Source of the DNA: CAIQPV01 sp964480365
Lineage (GTDB): Bacteria; Pseudomonadota; Gammaproteobacteria; Burkholderiales; Gallionellaceae
Direction of reading: 5' to 3'
Assembly: GCA_964480365.1 (NCBI GenBank)
Contig: CAYZPM010000008.1
Location: 1-64,000 of the forward strand
DNA length: 64,000 bases
Shown here: positions 8,806 through 18,085 of the stretch, one piece after another
Position numbering within the stretch: the stretch's first letter is position 1
Layout: each line of letters opens with the position of its first letter
Notes under the pieces: model-generated
Told to the model about the DNA's origin: nothing
What the model saw: the letters and a program-made list of their open reading frames with translations, nothing else
Databases searched by the model: none
Program-made: the position numbers and the translations under genes

Positions 8806-10029
8806 ATGATAAAAAAGATATCCATAAACCAACTCAAGATCGGAATGTACATCCACGATCTTAATTGCGGTTGGATGGATCATCCCTTCGCACGTAATCG
8901 TTTCATGGTCGATGATTTCGCCACCTTGAACAAGATTCATGGAACTGGCGTCGTGGAAGTCGATATCGACACTGATCTCGGCGCGGATGTGAGGGTTGTG
9001 GAAACAAGCATGGTCGATGTCGAAGATATCGAGGGGTCGTTAGCCGATCTAATCGAGTTCCTGCCGAGCATCATCGTCAGGCTTTCTCCCGCCGAGGAAT
9101 TTGAGCACGCAAAAATTTTGTATGCCAATGCCAACAAATTGATGCAAGACATCATGAAAGACGTGCGACTCGGCAAGCCGATCGCATTGGAACAATGCGA
9201 TCCCATGATCGATAACATTGTTGAGTCTATGTTCCGTTTCCCCTCTGCGTTGTTGCCGTTGGCTCAAATGAAGACTGTCGATGAATACACCTTCCAACAC
9301 CCGGTTTCCGTGGCCGCCTTGGCGGTTGCGTTTGGACGCGTGTTGGATATGCCGCGCGATGATATCAAGGATATTGCTTTGGGCGGGTTGCTCCTTGATG
9401 TGGGCAAAGCGCTAGTACCGGGACGCATATTGAGCAAGCCGGGGAAGCTGGATGGCGAGGAATTTTATATTATAAAGAGCCATGTATTGCATACCGCCAA
9501 GTTGCTTAATGATATCAATGGTGTCAGCGAGATCACATTCAACGCGGCGACACAACACCATGAGCGTTACGATGGATCGGGCTATCCGCACGGCCTGAAA
9601 GGCGATGAAATCAGCCTTCACGGTCAGATGATCGCCATCGTGGATGTCTATGACGCGATTACCTCGATTCGTGTCTATCGAAAAAGATTACCACCAGCCG
9701 AAGCGTTAGGAAAGTTGTTCAAATGGAGTGACACTCACTTCAATAACAAGTTGGTCCAGGCGTTTATAAAAGGGATCGGTATCTATCCGGCGGGTTCGCT
9801 TGTACTCATGGAAAGTGGACGATTGGGAATCGTACGAGAAGTTGTGCCTGACAAATTGTTGCAGCCCATCGTGCAAATAATTTATGACTGCAAAAAGATG
9901 TGCCATATCACTCCGGAGACAGTTGATCTTTCTGCCTCGAATGACAAAATAAAATCTCATGAATCATTCGAGAAGTGGGGCATCGATCAGGTGAAATGGG
10001 CTACAGCACACGTCAGAGAATATTTCTGA
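8806..10029 (+). CDS. DUF3391/HD-GYP-domain protein with altered HD motif
   Basis: 407 residues. An N-terminal DUF3391 domain (~1-130) precedes an HD-GYP domain (~150-340), the family of c-di-GMP phosphodiesterases. The GYP signature is intact (HHERYDGSGYP, residues 251-261), as is the VDVYDAIT helix. The defining HD dyad, however, reads LLLDVGK (195-201): the metal-binding histidine is leucine at 197 while Asp198 and Lys201 remain. It may still bind metal through the other ligands, or may be a catalytically poor sensor. Cotranscribed with the PilZ gene, so a c-di-GMP link is likely. Confidence 0.88.
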   Translation: MIKKISINQLKIGMYIHDLNCGWMDHPFARNRFMVDDFATLNKIHGTGVVEVDIDTDLGADVRVVETSMVDVEDIEGSLADLIEFLPSIIVRLSPAEEFEHAKILYANANKLMQDIMKDVRLGKPIALEQCDPMIDNIVESMFRFPSALLPLAQMKTVDEYTFQHPVSVAALAVAFGRVLDMPRDDIKDIALGGLLLDVGKALVPGRILSKPGKLDGEEFYIIKSHVLHTAKLLNDINGVSEITFNAATQHHERYDGSGYPHGLKGDEISLHGQMIAIVDVYDAITSIRVYRKRLPPAEALGKLFKWSDTHFNNKLVQAFIKGIGIYPAGSLVLMESGRLGIVREVVPDKLLQPIVQIIYDCKKMCHITPETVDLSASNDKIKSHESFEKWGIDQVKWATAHVREYF

Positions 10030-10102
10030 GCTGGACTGCCCGAATCCATTTGACAGCTTCTACTTTTCGACCAAAAGACGACCTTCTACTTGCTCCGAAC
10101 CC

Positions 10103-12172
10103 TCAAAGCTTCGATATCTCGAAATGTCGAACCATGATCTTCAACTCGTCTGCGGCCTTGGCTAGTTCATCCGCTGCCTGTTTTGCATCCTGTGCTGCGT
10201 GGGCATTATCGTCCACCAGTTCCGAGATATGCTCCAGGCTCCTGGCGACATCTTCGCTCGCGCGGTACTGCTCCTTGGATGCATCAGCGATGTGTTTCGC
10301 CTTCTCGGTGACCTGATTACCCGATGCCATGATCTGCTTGAGGCTCTCGCCGTTCTGTTCGGCCAGTGTTATGCCTTTTTCGACCTCGACCACGGCCTTG
10401 TCCATTGCCTTTACCGCAGCCTCACTCACTGCATGAACACTGTTGACCATCTGGCTGATCACGGTAGTGCTCGAAGTCGTCCGCTCCGCCAACTTCCTTA
10501 CCTCATCGGCGACTACCGCAAACCCGCGCCCCTGCTCCCCGGCGCGTGCAGCCTCGATCGCAGCATTCAGCGCCAGCAAGTTGGTCTGGTCAGCAATTTC
10601 CTTGATCACCTTGGTGATGTCGCCGATCTTCTGGATCTCCTCTTTCAACTCACCTATGGTGCGGCTCGAAGATTGCACTGCCTCGACGACGATCAATGTC
10701 CCTTGAACACTCTGCTCCATCCGCCGGTTGCTCTCTTCGATGATCTTTTGCGAATCGACTGCGGCGGCGGCAGAATCGGTCGCCGCAAGCGACACTTCCG
10801 AAACTGACTGGGAGAATTCTTGCATGGTGCTGGCGATCCGTTGCACATGATCCTGCTGCTCTTTCGAGTGCTCGGCTACACGAATTACCTGAGAATTCAA
10901 CTTATCGCTACGCGTCTCAATGATGGCTGCGGACAATTCCATCTCGTCCAGCATCACCTGAACATAGGCCTGCATGGTCTGAATGGCGCAGAAAAGCTCA
11001 CCCATTTCGTCACGACCGCTGATGTCGATCACCGGATCAAGTTTGCCTTCCATCAATACCTCGAATTGCACCATTGCGGCTTGCAGCGGACGTTTCACAT
11101 AAAACTTGATGCACCGCCCAATGAACACGAACAGGAAGATTTGCAGCACAATCTGGCCCGCAATCAACTTGAACTGGATGCTTTGCAGCATGGCGAAATC
11201 TGACCTGAGGTCGATACGGATGTCGGAAGCACCATTAACGCTGCCCTCCGTTACTTGATGGCATTTCAAACAGTCGGTGCCGTGGAAATCATGGCTGACA
11301 ATGTAAGGCACCACCGCACGGAATACCGGCGAGCCGTCATCGTCGCTGATCAGCGAAAAGAAGGGTGCCTTGGTATCAATCGCGGTCTGTTCGACATTGT
11401 CCTTGATCTGTTCTTCCGGCAGGCCGGGACCAAACTGATCGGCCACCTGCTTGGCCCGAATCAAACGCAGCGACTTGACGTGGCCGCTCGACGAAATTTT
11501 CTTGATCAGCAGCTTGCGGTTATCGACATCGCTGATCGCTCCGGTTTCCATCAGCATGTTCGCGCCGTCGATGGTTGCATTGGCAATACCCATTGCACCT
11601 AGCTTGGCAGCATCCAGTGCCTGGTCGCGGAAACTCTCGGCAATCCAGTAATTTCCCAGCGATATCACAATCAGCAGCGTGGTCTGGATCAATACCTGCA
11701 GCTTGGTTTGCAGCGAAAAATTACGAAACTTGAAACGCTCTAACTTCGATTCGATCTGCGCCTTGGTTTCGTTGAGTTGCTTGTACAGCGCCTCTGCTTC
11801 GGCGATCTGCTGCCGAGTTGGCTCGCGCCTGACCGACATAAACTCCACGGTCTTGTTGCCGCAGATTACCGGCACCACCAGCGCGCTCACCCAGTAGTGG
11901 TCACCGTTCTTGCAACGGTTCTTGACAACACCGCGCCAAGGATGTCCACCCTTCAAGGTATCCCACATCCACTTGAAAGCCTGCGGCGGCATGTCCGGAT
12001 GACGGATGATGTTGTGGTTCTTGCCGATCAATTCTTCCCGCGAAAATCCGCTCATTTCCACAAACTGATCGTTTACGTAAGTGATAATGCCCTTGAGATC
12101 GGTTTTGGAAACAATGCGCAAACCTTTAGGGTAGGATTTTTCGACCTGCGTAACTGGAAGGTTATTTTTCAT
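10103..12172 (-). CDS. Methyl-accepting chemotaxis protein with PAS domain and periplasmic CxxCH motif
   Basis: 689-residue chemoreceptor. Order: cytoplasmic PAS domain (~20-118), resembling the FAD-binding PAS of Aer; membrane segment ~157-177; periplasmic domain ~178-333 with a c-type haem motif C301-L-K-C304-H305; membrane segment ~334-354; HAMP (~355-410); and a signalling domain with the conserved tip DQTNLLALNAAIEAARAGEQ. It lacks a C-terminal NWETF-like pentapeptide. A receptor with two possible redox cofactors would suit aerotaxis or energy taxis; cofactor binding is inferred. It is convergent with the HD-GYP gene. Confidence 0.92.
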   Translation of the reverse strand: MKNNLPVTQVEKSYPKGLRIVSKTDLKGIITYVNDQFVEMSGFSREELIGKNHNIIRHPDMPPQAFKWMWDTLKGGHPWRGVVKNRCKNGDHYWVSALVVPVICGNKTVEFMSVRREPTRQQIAEAEALYKQLNETKAQIESKLERFKFRNFSLQTKLQVLIQTTLLIVISLGNYWIAESFRDQALDAAKLGAMGIANATIDGANMLMETGAISDVDNRKLLIKKISSSGHVKSLRLIRAKQVADQFGPGLPEEQIKDNVEQTAIDTKAPFFSLISDDDGSPVFRAVVPYIVSHDFHGTDCLKCHQVTEGSVNGASDIRIDLRSDFAMLQSIQFKLIAGQIVLQIFLFVFIGRCIKFYVKRPLQAAMVQFEVLMEGKLDPVIDISGRDEMGELFCAIQTMQAYVQVMLDEMELSAAIIETRSDKLNSQVIRVAEHSKEQQDHVQRIASTMQEFSQSVSEVSLAATDSAAAAVDSQKIIEESNRRMEQSVQGTLIVVEAVQSSSRTIGELKEEIQKIGDITKVIKEIADQTNLLALNAAIEAARAGEQGRGFAVVADEVRKLAERTTSSTTVISQMVNSVHAVSEAAVKAMDKAVVEVEKGITLAEQNGESLKQIMASGNQVTEKAKHIADASKEQYRASEDVARSLEHISELVDDNAHAAQDAKQAADELAKAADELKIMVRHFEISKL

Positions 12173-12477
12173 TGTTTTTCCAAGATATTCCTAGAGCTTA
12201 CCCTTCTATCGGAAGGTTTAGCCATTTCTTTAAGGAAGGTCAGATTAAATCGCGAACGATTTGCATATCTGTTTGCTCAGATGCACACTCAGCACCAATG
12301 ACGATCCGACCCGCCACAATTACACACTCGTGCGCCAACAAAGCCATTGTTTTCGGTGATTGCGGTAATCCGCAATTGATGCGGTCATGGCTCTGTGGAA
12401 CTATGCTCATGCCGGACGGAATGCAGGTGCGACAAAAACACGACGTGACGACGCGTTAGCCATCCCAAGGGAGAAAC
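12173..12477. other. Divergent intergenic region
   Basis: 305 bases between the chemoreceptor gene and dctA, which diverge. It must carry the promoters of both. No gene, strong hairpin or repeat is seen. Confidence 0.4.
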
Positions 12478-13728
12478 ATGAAACGATTGACCAGCCATTT
12501 GTATTTCTGGGTACTGTTAGCTATTCTTGCCGGAGGCACGCTGGGCTATTTCGATGCCGCCACGGCGGTGATGCTGAAGCCGCTTGGCGACGGTTTCATC
12601 GCTCTGGTCAAGATGTTGATCAGCCCCGTGATATTTTGTACGGTGGTGCTCGGCATCGCCGGTGCCAGCGACATGAAAAAAGTCGGTCGCGTCGGCGGCA
12701 AGGCGCTGCTCTACTTCGAGATAGTATCGACGATAGCTTTGGTCATCGGTCTGATGGTGATGAACATCGTCCGACCAGGCGATGGCTTCAACGTTGATCC
12801 AAAAACCCTCGATGCCAAGGCTGTGGCCAATTACGCCAAGGCGGCCACCGAACAAAATACGGTGGATTTTATCCTGCACATTATCCCGAAGACCTTCACT
12901 GATGCTTTCACCGGCTCCGGCGATCTGCTGCAAGTGCTGCTGGTTGCTATCCTGTTCGGCTATTCCATTATGCATTTGGGCAAAGCCGGGCAACAGGTTC
13001 ACCACTTCGTCGAGGAATGCTCGCACATCTTCTTCGCCATGATGAACACCATCATGAAAGCCGCGCCGCTGGGTGCCGGTGGTGCCATGGCCTTCACCAT
13101 CGGCAAGTACGGCATCGGCGCGCTGAAGCCACTGGCGGCGTTGATGGGTAGCTTCTACCTGACCTGCGTGCTGTTCGTGGTCATTGTCCTCGGCAGCATC
13201 GCCGCACTGGTCGGCTTCAATATTTTCCGCTTCATTTTCTACATCAAAGACGAACTGCTAACGGTGCTCGGCACCTCTTCCTCGGAGTCGGCGCTGGTGC
13301 CGCTGATGGAAAAGCTGGAGCGCCTCGGTTGCTCAAAATCGGTGGTCGGACTGGTCGTACCTTCCGGCTATTCGTTCAACCTTGACGGCACCAACATTTA
13401 CCTGACCATGGCGGCACTATTTGTTGCCCAGGCACTCAATATCAACCTAACCCTGACGCAGCAATTGACCATTCTCGGTGTCGCTATGCTAACGTCGAAG
13501 GGCGCTTCCGGTGTCACTGGCGCGGGCTTTATTACTCTCGCCGCAACCCTGGCTGTCGTTCCCTCAATCCCGGTGGCTGGTCTGGCGCTAATCCTCGGCG
13601 TCGACCGCTTCATGTCGGAGGCGCGAGCGCTGACCAATTTCATTGGCAACGGCGTCGCCACAGTGGTCGTCTCCAACTGGGAAAAGGAGTTAAACCACGC
13701 GGCGCTCAAGAAGCAGTTGGAGGATTAA
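12478..13728 (+). CDS. dctA: C4-dicarboxylate transport protein DctA (DAACS family)
   Basis: Inner-membrane symporter of 416 residues that takes up succinate, fumarate, malate and similar acids with cations. Conserved family stretches are plain: the serine-rich hairpin TSSSESALVP, the cation/substrate motif GYSFNLDGTNIYLTMAA, and the late GVDRFMSEARALTNFIGNG. GGGAGAAAC precedes the ATG. It stands alone, 77 bases before a fumarylacetoacetase-family gene. No dctBD two-component genes are nearby. Confidence 0.9.
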   Translation: MKRLTSHLYFWVLLAILAGGTLGYFDAATAVMLKPLGDGFIALVKMLISPVIFCTVVLGIAGASDMKKVGRVGGKALLYFEIVSTIALVIGLMVMNIVRPGDGFNVDPKTLDAKAVANYAKAATEQNTVDFILHIIPKTFTDAFTGSGDLLQVLLVAILFGYSIMHLGKAGQQVHHFVEECSHIFFAMMNTIMKAAPLGAGGAMAFTIGKYGIGALKPLAALMGSFYLTCVLFVVIVLGSIAALVGFNIFRFIFYIKDELLTVLGTSSSESALVPLMEKLERLGCSKSVVGLVVPSGYSFNLDGTNIYLTMAALFVAQALNINLTLTQQLTILGVAMLTSKGASGVTGAGFITLAATLAVVPSIPVAGLALILGVDRFMSEARALTNFIGNGVATVVVSNWEKELNHAALKKQLED

Positions 13729-13805
13729 ACGTAAGCTTGACTACCTTTGCTGGACAACCATCCGCTTCAGGCGGTTTACCGTTTTTCAGGAATAATATAT
13801 AAATT

Positions 13806-14681
13806 ATGAAACTTCTACGCTATGGCCCTCAAGGCCAGGAAAAGCCAGGTTTACTCGACGACGATGGCAACATACGTGACCTGTCGGGTTTGCTGGATGA
13901 CATTACTAAAAGGATATTGTCACCCGATGCGCTCTCAGTGCTGCGCGCCATCGATCCGCAGTGCCTGCCCAAGGTCGGAGGAACGCCCCGGTTGGGCGTA
14001 CCGTGGAGTGGAATGTCAAAATTTGTAGCCATAGGACTGAACTACCACGACCATGCCAGTGAAGCCGGGATGCAGGTTCCGGTAGAGCCAACCATGTTCC
14101 CAAAGTGGCTCAGTTGTCTATGTGGCCCCGATGACGACACCGTGCAACCTCCCGAATCAACAAAACTCGATTGGGAAGTAGAGTTGGGAATTGTTATCGG
14201 ACGTCAGGCGCGCAATGTCATTGAGGCGGAAGCCCTGAAATACGTTGCAGGTTACTGCCTAGTCAACGACGTATCGGAACGCGCCTTTCAGATTGACCGC
14301 AGCGGCGGACAATGGGGTAAGGGAAAAGGATTCGATACCTTTGGTCCGGTTGGCCCCTACATGGTGACAGCGGACGAAGTGGGCGACCCGCAAAATCTCG
14401 ACATGTGGTTGGACGTAAACGGCGAGCGAAAACAAACCGGCAATACCTCCAATATGGTCTTCTCCTGCGCATATCTTGTGAGCTATTGCAGCCGCATGAT
14501 GACATTGGAGCCAGGCGACCTTATCATCACGGGAACTCCTCCTGGAGTCGGTATGGGATTCAAGCCGCCACAGTATCTTAAGCCTGGTGACGTGGTCGAA
14601 TTGGGAATTGCCAAACTGGGACAACAACGGCATTTGGTTGTTCGGCCCCGTTATTCCAATCCCATTGGAAAAGTTGAATAA
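13806..14681 (+). CDS. Fumarylacetoacetate hydrolase-family protein
   Basis: 291 residues. The catalytic C-terminal FAH fold covers ~75-285, with the family stretch GLNYHDHASEAG and metal-ligand acids in DWEVELGIVIG. The N-terminal ~70 residues form the usual small cap. Members hydrolyse or isomerise or decarboxylate acylpyruvates in aromatic and sugar-acid breakdown; the substrate cannot be told from sequence. Position downstream of dctA would allow cotranscription. Confidence 0.85.
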   Translation: MKLLRYGPQGQEKPGLLDDDGNIRDLSGLLDDITKRILSPDALSVLRAIDPQCLPKVGGTPRLGVPWSGMSKFVAIGLNYHDHASEAGMQVPVEPTMFPKWLSCLCGPDDDTVQPPESTKLDWEVELGIVIGRQARNVIEAEALKYVAGYCLVNDVSERAFQIDRSGGQWGKGKGFDTFGPVGPYMVTADEVGDPQNLDMWLDVNGERKQTGNTSNMVFSCAYLVSYCSRMMTLEPGDLIITGTPPGVGMGFKPPQYLKPGDVVELGIAKLGQQRHLVVRPRYSNPIGKVE

Positions 14682-14683
14682 TC

Positions 14684-14703
14684 TGTAGGTCGGGCTTTGC
14701 CCG
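14684..14703. repeat. REP-like palindrome (GTAGGTCGGGC family)
   Basis: The motif TGTAGGTCGGGCTTTGCCCG forms a short hairpin after the FAH-family gene. Related units occur at 15593-15636, 19304-19402 and 47670-47694. Confidence 0.7.
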
Positions 14704-14860
14704 TCAACCCTATCCGGCTGGCAGCACCAAAGGCAGGCAATCCACTACGCGACAAGTCGCGTGTGGAATTGACACAGCCAACCCTACAAAAATGCTCGTT
14801 TAATTTAGAAATGGAATACGCCACGCCCCAATTACGAGCAGTATCGTAAACACAAATGGG

Positions 14861-15571
14861 CTATTTGGAAAATAGCAAGCCGGTTGTCTGATAAAAAACG
14901 TCGAGGTCGCTCAGATCGTCGAACACTGCCGCCGCGCCGGCGAAGTCCTGATTGCGGGTGTAGTGGTTGATCGTGATGTAGGTCTTGATGCCTGCGGCGA
15001 GGCTGGAACGCAGGCCATTATTGGAATCTTCCAGCGCGATGCAGTTGCCGGGTGCGAGACCGAGATCGTTCAGCACCCAATAGTAAATGTCGGGCGCGGG
15101 TTTCTTGTGTGGCACGATGTCGCCGCAGCCGATGCTGGCAAAATAACTTTGCCAATTTTTGCCTAACCCCACTTCGAGCAGCCCGGCGACATTCTCCGGC
15201 GAAGTAGTGGTGGCGATAGCTAGCCGAATGCCGCTCGCGTATGATTCGTTGATGAGCTGCTTGATGCCGGGGCGCAAGGGGATGTGCCCATCGGCGAGCA
15301 TGGCGGTGTAGTGCCCAGTCTTGACCAGATGTAGATGTTTGACGAAGGCATCGTAGTCCGCCGGTTTCTCGAAGTCATGCAGAAAGCTCTCGACGAAATA
15401 TTTGATACGCTCTTTGCCGCCTGTCACTTTGAGCAGCTTGTCGTAAAGCGCGACATCCCAGTTCCAGTCCAGATGGTTTTCCGTGAAAGCTTTGTTGAAG
15501 GCGATACGGTGCGCGTCCTCGGTATCGGCCAGCGTGCCGTCCACGTCGAATATGATGGCTTTAATGGTCAT
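14861..15571 (-). CDS. HAD-family phosphatase, CbbY-like
   Basis: 236-residue HAD hydrolase of subfamily IA. The nucleophile motif is FDVDGTLADTE near the N-terminus, followed by an alpha-helical cap, the Thr motif (ATTTSPEN), a lysine (HKKPAPDIY) and the acidic motif ALEDSNNGLRS. The cap sequence and length resemble CbbY, which removes the RuBisCO inhibitor xylulose-1,5-bisphosphate in autotrophs. No Calvin-cycle gene is in the window, so a phosphoglycolate or beta-phosphoglucomutase-like role is not excluded. Confidence 0.78.
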   Translation of the reverse strand: MTIKAIIFDVDGTLADTEDAHRIAFNKAFTENHLDWNWDVALYDKLLKVTGGKERIKYFVESFLHDFEKPADYDAFVKHLHLVKTGHYTAMLADGHIPLRPGIKQLINESYASGIRLAIATTTSPENVAGLLEVGLGKNWQSYFASIGCGDIVPHKKPAPDIYYWVLNDLGLAPGNCIALEDSNNGLRSSLAAGIKTYITINHYTRNQDFAGAAAVFDDLSDLDVFYQTTGLLFSK

Positions 15572-15592
15572 TGTGTGCTTATTAAAAGTATC

Positions 15593-15636
15593 GTAGGGTG
15601 GGCTACGCCCACCATGTCGGGCATAGCCCGACCTAC
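15593..15636. repeat. REP-like double palindrome
   Basis: Two hairpin units back to back, GTAGGGTGGGCTACGCCCAC and GTCGGGCATAGCCCGACCTA, between the CbbY-like and ffh genes. Same family as 14684-14703 and 47670-47694. It could also stop transcription between the genes. Confidence 0.8.
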
Positions 15637-15646
15637 ATCTCAGGGT

Positions 15647-16999
15647 TCAGCGCCCCATCCCCGGCAACATGCCCTTCATTCCGCGCATCATCTTTGCCAT
15701 GCCGCCCTTGCTGAACATCTTCATCATTTTCTGACTCTGTTCAAACTGGTTGAGCATCTGGTTAACATGCATCACCTGCACGCCCGCGCCCGCCGCGATG
15801 CGGCGTTTGCGCGAGGCTTTGATGATTTCCGGTTTGGCGCGTTCGGCGGCAGTCATCGAGTTGATGATGCCTTCGAGGCGGTTGATGGCTTTGTCGTCAA
15901 TCTTGCTACCTGCGGCGGCTTGAGAAAACTGCGCAGGTAATTTATCCATCATGCCGGCGACGCCACCCATTTTGCGCATTTGCACAATCTGCATCTTAAA
16001 ATCGTTGAGGTCGAAACCCTGGCCCTTCTGCACTTTCTTCGCCAGCTTTTCGGCCTCGGCCTGATCCACCCCCCGGTGAGCATCTTCGATCAGCGACAGC
16101 ACGTCGCCCATCCCCAGCACGCGCGAGGCCATGCGTTCGGGGTGGAAGGCTTCCAGCCCGTTCATCTTTTCGCTGACGCCGACGAATTTGATTGGCTTGC
16201 CGGTGATGTGTCTCACCGATAACGCCGCACCACCACGCGCATCGCCGTCTAATTTGGTGAGAATAATACCGGTCAGCGGCAGTGCTTCGCCGAAAGCCTT
16301 GGCGGTGTTCACCGCATCCTGCCCGGTCATCGCATCCACCACGAACAAGGTCTCGATGGGCTTGAGCACGGCGTGCAGTTGCTGGATTTCTTCCATCATC
16401 GCGGCATCGATCGCTAGGCGTCCGGCAGTGTCCACGATCAGGATTTCGTGGTGATGTTTGCGCGCGTAGTCGTGTGCCGCCAGCGCGATGTCCACCGGTT
16501 TCTGGCTGATGTCGGAGGCGAAGAAATCAATTTCCAGTTGTTGCGCCAACGTGCGCAGTTGCTCGATAGCGGCGGGGCGGTACACGTCGCAGCTGACCAT
16601 CAGCACTTTTTTCTTCATCTGCTCGCGCAGCAGTTTGGCCAGCTTGCCACAGGTGGTGGTTTTGCCCGCGCCTTGCAGACCGGCCATCAAGATCACGGCG
16701 GGTGGCACGGTGTTGAGGTTGATGCCGACGTTGGCTTCGCCCATCAGCTTGGTCAGTTCGCGGTGTACGACGCCGATCAGCGCTTGCCCCGGATTCAAAT
16801 TGCCGATGACTTCCTGCCCGAGCGCTGCCTGTTTCACCTGAGTGGTGAATTCCTTCACCACGGGCAGCGCCACGTCGGCTTCCAGCAAAGCCATGCGCAC
16901 TTCGCGCAGCGCATCCTGAATATTGCTTTCGGTTAGTCGTGCCTGTCCGCGCAGGTTTTTGATTACGCCGGAAAGACGTTGTGTGAGGTTATCCAGCAT
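15647..16999 (-). CDS. ffh: Signal recognition particle protein Ffh
   Basis: 450-residue GTPase that with 4.5S RNA delivers nascent membrane proteins to FtsY. N domain ~1-90; G domain with P-loop GLQGAGKTT at 107-115, DTAGRL and TKLDGDARGG; C-terminal methionine-rich M domain (~300-450) ending in KMMRGMKGMLPGMGR, which binds signal peptides and RNA. Full length. It diverges from the cytochrome c assembly gene, an arrangement common in betaproteobacteria. Confidence 0.97.
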   Translation of the reverse strand: MLDNLTQRLSGVIKNLRGQARLTESNIQDALREVRMALLEADVALPVVKEFTTQVKQAALGQEVIGNLNPGQALIGVVHRELTKLMGEANVGINLNTVPPAVILMAGLQGAGKTTTCGKLAKLLREQMKKKVLMVSCDVYRPAAIEQLRTLAQQLEIDFFASDISQKPVDIALAAHDYARKHHHEILIVDTAGRLAIDAAMMEEIQQLHAVLKPIETLFVVDAMTGQDAVNTAKAFGEALPLTGIILTKLDGDARGGAALSVRHITGKPIKFVGVSEKMNGLEAFHPERMASRVLGMGDVLSLIEDAHRGVDQAEAEKLAKKVQKGQGFDLNDFKMQIVQMRKMGGVAGMMDKLPAQFSQAAAGSKIDDKAINRLEGIINSMTAAERAKPEIIKASRKRRIAAGAGVQVMHVNQMLNQFEQSQKMMKMFSKGGMAKMMRGMKGMLPGMGR

Positions 17000-17067
17000 G
17001 GTGTATCCTTGTTTTCCGTGGGGGTAGATAGTGTAGAATTGGCAAGTCTAAAACATCTTGCATAAAA

Positions 17068-17877
17068 ATGTCTAACCTTCCCCTTTATTTAGTCACTTTT
17101 CTCGCCTATGGCGTCCTGGCAGTGTATTTTTTTCGCGCGCAGGCAGCCGGAAACGGGGATTTGGTGAGCCGTGGGCCGGTTGGACATGCCGTGCTTTTGC
17201 CGCTAGTGCTACACGGTTATCTGCTGCACGGGACTCTGTTCATGGCCGGGGAAATGAACCTGAGCCTAGTATATGTGCTGTCGCTGATCCTGTGGCTAAC
17301 TATGCTGGTATATTGGGTGGCGCGCTTCTTTTACCCGATTGCCAGCCTGCAAACTCTGGTGTTGCCGCTGGTGGCAGTAGGTTCGGTGTTGCCCGCCCTG
17401 TTTCCTGATGTGCATACACTGAGCAATACCTCATTTGCGTTTGACGCACACATCATGGCGGCAATGCTGGTGTATAGTCTGTTCACCATTGCAGCCTTGC
17501 ATGCGGGCCTGATGTCGCTGGTGGAGAAGCGCCTGCATCACGCCACGCTGCCGCGCGTGCTGCAAGCGCTGCCGCCGCTGCTCACCATGGAAACCCTGTT
17601 GTTTCGCATCATCGGTGCGGGCTTCGTATTGCTTACACTGACCTTGCTTTCCGGCGTCGTATTTTCCGAGCAGGTATTTGGCAGGCCATGGCAGTTCAAC
17701 CACAAATTTGTGTTCGGTCTTGTTTCCTGGGGTGTGTTCGCGGCGCTGCTGATGGGTCACCATTTCTACGGGTGGCGCGGGCGAAAGGCGGTACATTGGA
17801 CTATGAGCGGCTACATCTTCCTGCTCCTGGCCTATTTGGGCACCAAGTTCGTGATGGAAGTCTTGTTGCATCGTTAG
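17068..17877 (+). CDS. CcsA/HemX-like cytochrome c assembly membrane protein (YpjD type)
   Basis: 269-residue integral membrane protein with about eight hydrophobic segments. It belongs to the CcmC/CcsA/HemX superfamily that handles haem across the inner membrane; conserved histidines are visible (LPLVLHGYLLH, NHKFVFGLVSW). It lacks the full WWD loop of CcsA, so the YpjD/HemX branch fits better. Its exact role in haem delivery is not established. Divergent from ffh, with 68 bases between them. Confidence 0.85.
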   Translation: MSNLPLYLVTFLAYGVLAVYFFRAQAAGNGDLVSRGPVGHAVLLPLVLHGYLLHGTLFMAGEMNLSLVYVLSLILWLTMLVYWVARFFYPIASLQTLVLPLVAVGSVLPALFPDVHTLSNTSFAFDAHIMAAMLVYSLFTIAALHAGLMSLVEKRLHHATLPRVLQALPPLLTMETLLFRIIGAGFVLLTLTLLSGVVFSEQVFGRPWQFNHKFVFGLVSWGVFAALLMGHHFYGWRGRKAVHWTMSGYIFLLLAYLGTKFVMEVLLHR

Positions 17878-18085
17878 GATCAATCATTACCATCGAACTC
17901 GGAAAATGTGGCGGACGATCCGTATTCTTGGTACGGGTAAAATCGTTAGGCCGCACTAAAATTACTTAACCGACTGGAACTGCTGTGATTATCATGTTTT
18001 ACAGAATAATGAACTTCTGTTTGATGCAATGTTTTGCGTCAAATTAGGATGGCTACATCACGTTAGACGATTTTTGGTAGCGATT

